A stretch of 64,000 nucleotides of DNA, taken from positions 62,001 to 126,000 of the forward strand of contig JAKQEQ010000181.1 in the NCBI GenBank assembly GCA_029556545.1. The letters are read 5' to 3'. Below, piece after piece: positions 8,231-15,427 of this stretch (positions are counted from its first letter, which is position 1; every line of letters starts with the position of its first letter). This DNA is from Candidatus Hydrogenedentota bacterium (GTDB taxonomy: Bacteria; Hydrogenedentota; Hydrogenedentia; Hydrogenedentales; JAGMZX01). The notes under the pieces were generated by a model. It made no database searches, was not told the origin of the DNA, and saw only the letters and a program-made list of their open reading frames with translations. Made by a program: the position numbers and the translations under genes.

Positions 8231-10777
8231 ATGAGAACCATCGCGCTATTCCTTCTCGTTGCGAGCCTGGTCGCGCCCGTCGCGCGCGCCGCAGATGTCA
8301 GCGCGGCCGTTCAGCCGCTCTTCCAGCGCATCTTCGGCGATGCGGTGCGTCTTGACCCGGAGATGCGCGCCAAGGTCCTCGCCGACGAACCCGGCAAGCG
8401 CCACTACGTCGATAAAGACGGCGACGGCCGCCCGGAGGAGGTGTGGTTCATCGATACGGAACCGCGGCACCCCGAGGCGTGGCGGCCCATACTCGTGCGC
8501 GCCATCGACGAGGACGGCGACCTCGCGATGGGCGGCGAACCGGACCTGGACAGCGATTTGTACGTCGCCGACTGGAAGGGCGACGGGATCGTGGACGCCG
8601 TGCTCGATTACACGGACCTGGACGGGGACAACGACGTGGATGAGATGGCGTTCTATTTCCCCGGGAAACCGGGCGGCGCGCGGGAAGACCAGATCATGGT
8701 GTGGTGGGGTCGGGACGAGGGCGACGACAACCTGCTCTGGTTCGACGTGGGCTACACGTACCGGCAGCCTTTGTGCCAGTACCGGACCCATTTCGGCGGC
8801 GATGAAATCTTTTGCGCCTTTACCATCAGTCTCGAAGACCCGGAGTGGGTCTGCCTCTGGGAGAACCCGTTCCTCTTCTACGATCACGACGGCGACGGGG
8901 TGACGGAGGAGGTGGTGCGCATCGAGGGCCGGAACGAGGCGCTCGCGAAGTTGCGCTACAGTTTCGACGCGGACAACGACGCCACCTTCGAGAACCCGCG
9001 CGATTTCGACGTCTCGATCAGCGCGCATGCGCCGGAAGGTCTGACCATCGACGAGCGGCTCATGGAGCACATCGCGTTGCGGGGCATCCCGACGGGGCCT
9101 TTTCTGATGTATCATCCGACCCCGCAATTCGCGCGCGAGACGCCCTGGGCCGTGCTGCTGCTGACGTGGGTCGAGAACGACCTCAACATCGACGGGGACA
9201 ACCTCAAGGACGGACGTTTCACGGACACGCAGGAACGGTGGGAAGGCGTAATCGCGAAAGGAAACGAATGGTTCCCGCAGATCGGCGGGCCGAGCTGCGG
9301 GCTGTACAACCGCCGCTATCAACTCTCCGAGAGCCCGCGCGGCACGATGCGGCTGTATTACGCGCCCACGGACCAGCGCCTGCACCTCTTCGGCGCGAAC
9401 CGCATGTGGCTCGCCGTCGACTTCGACTATGACCAGGTCGCCGACATGCGCTACGAGTACGAGGATGCCGACGGGGACGGCTATATCGATCATTGGGCGT
9501 TGGACCTCGACGGCGACGGCGTTCCGGAGGACACGTGGGGGGAGGGCGACACGCCCCGCTTCGACGTGCGCTATACCTTCGGCGAAGTCAACGCGATCAT
9601 GGAACCGCTGCTGGCCGAGACGCCGCCGCGCCTGTACGCGTTGACGCAGCGCCTGAAGCAGGCGCTGGCGAAGGCGGGCGGGGCGGAGGATGACCCGGTG
9701 CAGCGGCTGCTGGATTCAGCCTTTGACGCGCCGCACCTCGACAAGGACCTGCGGCGGCGGCTTGCGGAGAGCAACGAGGCGCTGCGGTACTATCTGGACC
9801 TGCTGAAGGACCGCCGGATTGTCGCGCTGAAGCGGGCCTATAACGCCCCGGACTTCTGGAAATCCTTTGACGCCTTCCGCGGCAACGGCGACCTCGAGGG
9901 GATGCAGGCGCTGATCAAGAAGGCATTCGGCCTCGGGGACGCGCCGCTGCCGCTCTTCGAGGCGCTGCGGGTCAACATGCGCGCCGCGCTGGCCGAGCCG
10001 CGCACGGCGTGGGCCGAGGACTGGGTCCCGCCGAATATCGGGTGGGAATCGGACCTGTGCGCCTACCGGGCGTACTGGGGCCAGTTCGATTTCTTCGGCA
10101 AGCACGGCAAGGGCCTGGTTCTCAGTACGTTCACGCAGGGATCGAGTTATCACGTCGAGCAGGATTGGGGCATGGACGCGCTGCACGTCGGCGCGTCGCC
10201 GGGAATTGGCGGTGTTACGCTGTACGTGAACGGCGCGGCCTATCCGGTTTACAGCCCGAACGGCGAAGGCGCCATTCGGTGGTCCAAACGCCTGATCGAG
10301 ATCACGAACGACATGGTCTCGATTGAACTAATGGCCGAGAACGTGGGGCCTGTCACAGCGCCGTATTCCGTGCGCTTCGCGTGTTCCGCCCTCGGCGGGC
10401 GGCGCGACTCAGCCATCGAGGTAACCGTGTCCGGCGGCGCGCCGGAGGACGCCATCGAACTGGGCATCGGACTAACGCGGCTCCGAGAGGAAAGTTTCGC
10501 CGTGGATACGAACATCGGCATCATGGCGAATTGGGGCATCCAGGACCCGGCCATTGGCACCATAGGGATGGGTGTGCTGTTTCCGAGGGAGCGCTACCTG
10601 CGTTGCGCGGGCGATGAGGACGAACATCAGGTCGTGCTGCGCATCGAGCGCGCCGTGCCGCTGCGCTACCACATCCAGGGCGACTGGCTGCGGGGCCGGC
10701 GCTTCAACCGCTGTCCGAACATCGACAATTGGATGCGCGACCTCCGGGCAACCGCCGAGACCATACGCGGAGAGTGA
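8231..10777 (+). CDS. Secreted DUF4861-type protein with calcium-type repeats
   Basis: 848 residues from the ATG at 8231, which has AGGAGG about 9 bases upstream. Residues 1-21 are a Sec signal. Residues about 45-440 contain many D-x-D-G-D segments (DKDGDGRPEE, DLDGDNDVDE, DHDGDGVTEE, DADGDGYIDHW, DLDGDGVPED) like EF-hand or thrombospondin type 3 calcium sites. A helical stretch follows (about 455-590). The last 260 residues resemble DUF4861: DFFGKHGKGLVLS, YHVEQDWGMDALHVG, then GIGGVTLY. DUF4861 proteins are commonly found in pectin and uronate-polysaccharide loci; their activity is not settled. A convergent heparinase II/III-type gene lies next to it, which fits that role. The DUF assignment is from memory of the motif and should be checked by profile search. 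Confidence 0.75.
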   Translation: MRTIALFLLVASLVAPVARAADVSAAVQPLFQRIFGDAVRLDPEMRAKVLADEPGKRHYVDKDGDGRPEEVWFIDTEPRHPEAWRPILVRAIDEDGDLAMGGEPDLDSDLYVADWKGDGIVDAVLDYTDLDGDNDVDEMAFYFPGKPGGAREDQIMVWWGRDEGDDNLLWFDVGYTYRQPLCQYRTHFGGDEIFCAFTISLEDPEWVCLWENPFLFYDHDGDGVTEEVVRIEGRNEALAKLRYSFDADNDATFENPRDFDVSISAHAPEGLTIDERLMEHIALRGIPTGPFLMYHPTPQFARETPWAVLLLTWVENDLNIDGDNLKDGRFTDTQERWEGVIAKGNEWFPQIGGPSCGLYNRRYQLSESPRGTMRLYYAPTDQRLHLFGANRMWLAVDFDYDQVADMRYEYEDADGDGYIDHWALDLDGDGVPEDTWGEGDTPRFDVRYTFGEVNAIMEPLLAETPPRLYALTQRLKQALAKAGGAEDDPVQRLLDSAFDAPHLDKDLRRRLAESNEALRYYLDLLKDRRIVALKRAYNAPDFWKSFDAFRGNGDLEGMQALIKKAFGLGDAPLPLFEALRVNMRAALAEPRTAWAEDWVPPNIGWESDLCAYRAYWGQFDFFGKHGKGLVLSTFTQGSSYHVEQDWGMDALHVGASPGIGGVTLYVNGAAYPVYSPNGEGAIRWSKRLIEITNDMVSIELMAENVGPVTAPYSVRFACSALGGRRDSAIEVTVSGGAPEDAIELGIGLTRLREESFAVDTNIGIMANWGIQDPAIGTIGMGVLFPRERYLRCAGDEDEHQVVLRIERAVPLRYHIQGDWLRGRRFNRCPNIDNWMRDLRATAETIRGE

Positions 10778-10791
10778 TCGCGCGTATGCAA

Positions 10792-10809
10792 GGCGAGGCA
10801 TGCCTCGCC
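10792..10809. repeat. Perfect 18-bp palindrome between convergent genes
   Basis: GGCGAGGCATGCCTCGCC reads the same on both strands and fills the 33-bp gap between two convergent genes. It may end transcription from both sides, though there is no T-tract, or belong to the palindromic repeats seen elsewhere in the window. Confidence 0.5.
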
Positions 10810-10810
10810 G

Positions 10811-13633
10811 CTACGGCAATTCGCGGAAGGACTCGCGATCGGGCCATTCGTGGCGGCTCTCGCCTATTTCGAGGACCGATGCGCCACACAGTGCGGCATA
10901 TTCGAGCGTCCCGGCGGCGTCCAGGCGGACCAGCGCCGCTTCCGCGTCCGTGTGGAGGCCGATGGACGGAATGGACGCTATGGACGATATGGACGGGCCG
11001 CGCTGAGCGGCATTGGGGGCATTCCCAGCTTCGGAGGCAGCGGCAGAGGCTGCCGCGTCAGGCACGGGGACTTCGGGGTCCCGGATTACGAGAATGTCTT
11101 TGCGTCCGTCGGAAAGCGTGATGAGCAGGGCGACATCCGCATCGGAAGCAGCGAGACCGGTCGCGTCGTCGAGGGAGATGCGTTCGATTCGGGCGATGGC
11201 CGGCGCGGTATCGTAAGGCTCGGTGACACCGACAAAAGTCGAGTCGAGGGGCTGTCCGTCGGCGCGCGCGCGCTGCACCACGATTCGGGGAATCCACGTT
11301 TCCGCGTTGGTGTCGAAAGAACCGGCGACAACCCACGCCTCAGCCACGCCCGCCGCCGTGTTCGCGGTCAGGTCCGTGTAGCGCAGGCGCACCTCCGCGC
11401 CCTCGGGCAGATAGCCGAGGCGGTCCTCGATGCGCCATTCCGCGCGCCAGCCCGGTGTTGCGCTCGCGTCCATACGGAAGTCGCGCATGAACGTTTCATG
11501 GCCGAAATCCGGGGCAGGCGATAGTTCGAGCCCGGCGGTCTCGACCCCGCCGAAGTGGCTGTGCATGAACTTGGTGTGTTGCGCGCCGCCCGCGACCCGG
11601 AACACCTCCGCCACGTAGAACTGCTCCGGCGACACGTCCACGAGGATCACCGTGCGCTCGTAGCGGTTTCCCTCGTTCAGCGCCGGAGCGGCGGCGCGGA
11701 TGGCGTGGAACAGCCGTCCGTCGGCCCAGAGCGTGGTCTGCCCCGTGCCCTTGGACGTGTTCCGGCCATCGACAACGACGGTGTTGTGCGCGGCGGTCAT
11801 GGTGTACCAGCGGGCGCGGGGCGAGCCCCAGCCGCCGTACTGCACCGGCGGGTAGCCGAACTCGGGCATGAGGTCCAGGCCCTTCGCGAACAACCCGAGA
11901 TTCATGCCGTCGTGATGGCCGTGGCCGCCGCCCGAGTCGTAATCGAGCCAGACCGCGCGAGCGTGCGCGCCTTCCCCTGATCGAAGAATCGCGAGACACC
12001 ACTGTTGCTTATTAACGCTCAGGAGGCGCAGTTCGGGGCCGTGTTCATCCAGGACGGCGCGTATTTTCGCGGTGATCACGTCAGGGGTTCCGGCAAAAAG
12101 GTCCCACGGCATGCCCTCGAAGGTGTTTCCGTTCCCGCGATAGGCGATGCGCACGAAGTCGATGTCGCCGGTGAGTTCGTATAGACGCCAGAGCAGGGAG
12201 AAGCACGATGGCGGCACGAAGGTCCACGCGGAAAAACTCACGCCCGTGAAGCCGGGCTTCAGGAAGTTCATGCCCTTATACTCGGGGCAGGCGATGGCAA
12301 ACGCGCCCGTGTCGCCGGACATCGGATAGTAACGGTCCAGGCACAGCGTGTCGATGTGGAAGCGAAAGGTCTCGCGAATACGGGGATGCCGTTCGTAAAC
12401 CGCGGCCAGGAAGTCCGGGTCCGCCTTGTCCATCTCGGCAAGAAACATGGCCAGCGCCGCGATGGTGAACGAAGAGTAGCCTGCCAGGCCCTTTTCCCCG
12501 GTAACGCCGTCCACGGCGGTGGCCTTGGTCAACATGGCGTCAACAACCTCACCGAAGGCGGCCCGGTTGCCCGTCGGATCGAGAATGCGCAGGATAAGCG
12601 CCACGGCGATTTCGGTGCGCGGATAATTCGTGGTGATCTTGGGCCGCGCCGCGAGGGCATCGCGGAGGATGCGATCCTCGATGTTGCGGAGGACCTCGGC
12701 GGGGGTCGTCTTCGGGTTGGCGAGACCGTATTTTGCCGCCTTCTCGGAGAGGAACGCGGCCAGGGCCGTGTCCTCCCGCAGCGCGTCACAGACCATGTCG
12801 TAGGCCATGGCGAGTTCGCGGGTCTCCTCACAGGCGTCGTGCCAGGTCGAGACGTAGCCCGCCACGCCGGGGACTTCATAGACGAGCGCCTGGGTTTTGA
12901 AATCGAACTCGGGGTAGAGGTCCGCGACACGATCCAGGAGCACGCCGGCCTTGTGCGCATAGCGCGGGTCGCCGGTCAGGAGGTAGGCCGCACCGAGAAT
13001 GCGCACGCCCGCGACAATGGCCTGTTTCCACTGCCCGTAAATCAGGTGCGCGCCGATAAACCGCCACCGCTTGTCGCCCTCGACGTAGCCCTCGCCATCG
13101 TCCACGCCGAACAGGTGTTTCGGGTCGTTCGGGTCTGGGTGGTCGGCGTTGAACAACAGCGCGCGGTCCGCGCGCGCGGGATCGAAGACGCCGCGCGCAT
13201 CGAGGCCGGAATCATAGAACGCCTTGAAATCATTGGTGGGGAAGAACCGGTCGCAGTGCGGGCATTGCGTCTTCCACGGGCGGTGCAGCGCGTCCATCTT
13301 CCAGTTGTACATGGGCACGCTCTCCGCACACGCCGGGCAATGGCCGTTGGACCAGACCATCCACGAGCGCGTGATCGTCGCGCCGAACATGAGCGCCCAT
13401 AACTCGTCGTCGCTTCGTTCGGTCCACCAGCGCGCCGCTTCGACGATGCCGTCGCGCAGCTCGACGACCCACGGATCGCTCGCGGCACGAGCGCGGAGCT
13501 GTTCGACAAGGGGCGATGGATACAACGAACTGCCTTGCTTGACCGACGGCTGCCCGGCCGCCAAGCCGGCGAGGAGGAAACAAGGAATCGTCACCGACGC
13601 CACGCAATAGTTGCTGCGAACATGGCCGCTCAT
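10811..13633 (-). CDS. Secreted heparinase II/III-family polysaccharide lyase
   Basis: 940 residues with a signal peptide (about 1-28, hydrophobic VTIPCFLLAGLAAG). The N-terminal half carries two CxxC pairs (HCPACAES and QCPHCDRFF, about 92-132), a possible zinc knuckle, then an alpha/alpha toroid. The C-terminal half is the heparinase II/III-like beta-sandwich: GGGHGHHDGMNLGLFAKG near 580 and NTVVVDGRNTS near 630. The family cleaves uronate-containing chains by beta-elimination outside the cytoplasm; His and Tyr candidates are present but the substrate (alginate, glycosaminoglycan or other) cannot be read. Near the C-terminus, 10963-10998 is a run of 9-base units giving SISSIASIPSIG, a repeat apparently tolerated in frame. 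Its DUF4861-type neighbour supports a polysaccharide role. Confidence 0.85.
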   Translation of the reverse strand: MSGHVRSNYCVASVTIPCFLLAGLAAGQPSVKQGSSLYPSPLVEQLRARAASDPWVVELRDGIVEAARWWTERSDDELWALMFGATITRSWMVWSNGHCPACAESVPMYNWKMDALHRPWKTQCPHCDRFFPTNDFKAFYDSGLDARGVFDPARADRALLFNADHPDPNDPKHLFGVDDGEGYVEGDKRWRFIGAHLIYGQWKQAIVAGVRILGAAYLLTGDPRYAHKAGVLLDRVADLYPEFDFKTQALVYEVPGVAGYVSTWHDACEETRELAMAYDMVCDALREDTALAAFLSEKAAKYGLANPKTTPAEVLRNIEDRILRDALAARPKITTNYPRTEIAVALILRILDPTGNRAAFGEVVDAMLTKATAVDGVTGEKGLAGYSSFTIAALAMFLAEMDKADPDFLAAVYERHPRIRETFRFHIDTLCLDRYYPMSGDTGAFAIACPEYKGMNFLKPGFTGVSFSAWTFVPPSCFSLLWRLYELTGDIDFVRIAYRGNGNTFEGMPWDLFAGTPDVITAKIRAVLDEHGPELRLLSVNKQQWCLAILRSGEGAHARAVWLDYDSGGGHGHHDGMNLGLFAKGLDLMPEFGYPPVQYGGWGSPRARWYTMTAAHNTVVVDGRNTSKGTGQTTLWADGRLFHAIRAAAPALNEGNRYERTVILVDVSPEQFYVAEVFRVAGGAQHTKFMHSHFGGVETAGLELSPAPDFGHETFMRDFRMDASATPGWRAEWRIEDRLGYLPEGAEVRLRYTDLTANTAAGVAEAWVVAGSFDTNAETWIPRIVVQRARADGQPLDSTFVGVTEPYDTAPAIARIERISLDDATGLAASDADVALLITLSDGRKDILVIRDPEVPVPDAAASAAASEAGNAPNAAQRGPSISSIASIPSIGLHTDAEAALVRLDAAGTLEYAALCGASVLEIGESRHEWPDRESFRELP
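10963..10998. repeat. Nine-base minisatellite inside the lyase gene
   Basis: About four tandem units of the form ATGGACGRW (ATGGACGGA, ATGGACGCT, ATGGACGAT, ATGGACGGG). It is in frame in the lyase gene and encodes SISSIASIPSI. Similar nine-base arrays lie at 20940-20973 and 50160-50214. Confidence 0.7.
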
Positions 13634-13979
13634 GGCTGCATCCTCCTATGATGTCTTCCCTCTCTCCGGGGAAGCGGGACAGGGTGAGGGCTGACCAACT
13701 GTTCTCTCGGGGGCAAGACGCCCACGCTCCTTTACCTTCCCACTTATAGGTCCCGCCGCAAGACGGATTCAAGGCGTGGTCGGACGATGGGGACAGTCCC
13801 GTCTCCCACGCGTAGCGCGTGGTCGCTTGGTACAGGCCCACTTTTTCTGGGAATGCGGCGGGCCGGGGCGTCGTTCTTCTCGGGAGAGGTACTTCGAGGT
13901 TGGACAAATGCGACGGCTGCTGACTAGGATTCCCCTTTTCCGCAGGCATTCCGATGCTGGAAGTATGAAAGGAAACGCC
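13634..13979. other. Divergent intergenic region with two degenerate repeat elements
   Basis: Lies between the lyase (leftward) and the Mrp-type gene (rightward). It holds a degenerate member of the CCCTCTCCC family (about 13660-13696, ending GGGTGAGGG) and a degenerate GGGGAC-family palindrome (13787-13836). A weak candidate promoter, TTGGAC (13900-13905) and TAGGAT (13925-13930) with a 19-base spacer, precedes the Mrp-type gene. An open frame runs through from 13776, but its sequence here is repeat-derived and I do not treat it as coding. Confidence 0.5.
13787..13836 (+). repeat. Degenerate GGGGAC-family palindromic element
   Basis: GGGGACAGTCCCGTCTCCC, then CGCG-TAGCG-CG and GGTCGCTTGGTACAGGCCCA match, with several differences, the right arm of the inverted pair at 62556-62609. 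It lies in non-coding DNA upstream of the Mrp-type gene. Confidence 0.6.
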
Positions 13980-15293
13980 ATGCCCGCCGAAAAGGAAGTG
14001 CTCGACGCGCTGCGGCATATCATCGACCCGGATCTGGGACGCGATATTGTGTCGCTCGGGTTCGTGAAAAACGTCCGGATTCAGGACGGGGATGTGGCCC
14101 TTACGCTCGAACTGACGACGCCGGCGTGTCCGGTGAAGGAGCGCTTCCGGGAAGAGGCGCGCAGCGCCGTGTCGCGACTGCCCGGCGTAAAGTCCGTGGA
14201 CGTCACGCTGACCGCGATGGCGTCGCGGCGGCCTCAGAAGCCCAGCGTGAACCTGCTCGACAATGTGGACACCATTATCGCCGTGTCGTCGTGCAAGGGC
14301 GGCGTCGGCAAGTCCACGATAGCGGGGCATCTTGCCCGGGCGATCCAGCGGGAGGGCTACGCCGTGGGCGTGCTCGATACGGACATCTACGGGCCGTCGT
14401 TTCCGACCTTGTTCAACGTGCACAACCCGGACGTGGTCATGACGAACGAGTCGATCCTGCCTGTCGAGGTGGACGGCCTGAAGACGATGTCGCTCGGGTT
14501 TCTCATGGGCGACCGGCCGGCCGTGCTACGCGGCCCCATCGTGTCAAACTATACGATTCAGATGCTGCGCCAGACGGATTGGGGTAAGCTGGATTACCTG
14601 ATCATTGACTTGCCGCCGGGCACGGGTGACATCCAGCTCACGCTCGTGCAGCAGGCGTCGCTGGACGGCGCGATCATCGTGACCACGCCGCAGGCGTTGT
14701 CGCTGGTGGACGTGGCCCGCGGCATCCTCATGTTCGAGAAGGTCGAGGTGCCCGTGCTGGGCATCGTCGAGAACATGGCGTATTTTACGTGCGACGACTG
14801 CGGCAAGCGCCATTTCCCGTTCGGGAACAGCACCGCGACGCTGAAGACGCGGTTCGGACTGAACACGCTGGCGCAGTTACCGATCCTGCCGGGCGTTTCG
14901 AGTGTTGCGCACAGGCAGGACGGGGCCGATGTCCCGGCCTTCGCCCAGTTGGCCGAGAACCTGCACCGCGAAGTAGGCAAGCGCCGCGCCGCGGCGGGCG
15001 GGCGCCCGGAGGCGACGGTGGAGCCGGGCCACATCCGCGTGCGGTGGCCCGACGGCGTCGAGAGCCGCATCCCCAACGTGACCTTGCGCGCGTCGTGTCA
15101 GTGCGCGTTGTGCGTCAATGAATACACCGGCGGGGCGATTCTTGATCCGAAGACGATCCCGGGCGATCTCGAAGCCGAGAACGTCGAGCCGCTCGGCAAT
15201 TACGCCGTGTCGATCTCGTGGAGCGACGGCCACAGTTCGGGCATCTTCTCGTGGGACCACTTGCGCGCGGTCGCGGGACGCGGCGCGACCTGA
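13980..15293 (+). CDS. Mrp/NBP35-type iron-sulfur carrier ATPase fused to DUF59 and DUF971
   Basis: 437 residues from the ATG at 13980 (AAAGGA 7 bases upstream; an ATG at 13965 is also possible). Residues about 1-80 are a DUF59/MIP18-like domain (LDALRHIIDPDLGRDIVSLG). Residues about 95-340 are a Mrp-type P-loop ATPase with SCKGGVGKS (deviant Walker A, about 103-111), LDTDIYGPS and DLPPGTGDIQL, plus a CDDC pair near 270 that would bridge an Fe-S cluster between two subunits. Residues about 345-437 are a DUF971 domain (HIRVRWPDGVESRIPNVTLR, then CQCALCVNE). The protein probably carries and delivers Fe-S clusters in the cytoplasm. It appears monocistronic. The three-domain build is known from other bacteria. 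Confidence 0.9.
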   Translation: MPAEKEVLDALRHIIDPDLGRDIVSLGFVKNVRIQDGDVALTLELTTPACPVKERFREEARSAVSRLPGVKSVDVTLTAMASRRPQKPSVNLLDNVDTIIAVSSCKGGVGKSTIAGHLARAIQREGYAVGVLDTDIYGPSFPTLFNVHNPDVVMTNESILPVEVDGLKTMSLGFLMGDRPAVLRGPIVSNYTIQMLRQTDWGKLDYLIIDLPPGTGDIQLTLVQQASLDGAIIVTTPQALSLVDVARGILMFEKVEVPVLGIVENMAYFTCDDCGKRHFPFGNSTATLKTRFGLNTLAQLPILPGVSSVAHRQDGADVPAFAQLAENLHREVGKRRAAAGGRPEATVEPGHIRVRWPDGVESRIPNVTLRASCQCALCVNEYTGGAILDPKTIPGDLEAENVEPLGNYAVSISWSDGHSSGIFSWDHLRAVAGRGAT

Positions 15294-15427
15294 CGCGTCT
15301 CGTCCTACGCTGATATTGTTCATCTCGTCCGTCCCGTCCACTGCCCCTTTCGCGTTCGGCGCTTGACTCGGCCGGCCCCGGCCACAAACAATGCGTCGTA
15401 TCGCATCGTTTCCGGAGGGACCCGATC

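Noticed and set aside
13776-13979. N-terminal extension of the Mrp-type protein
   Set aside because: The frame is open, but it covers a degenerate palindromic repeat and would place 68 unrelated residues before the DUF59 domain; an ATG with a ribosome site lies at 13980.
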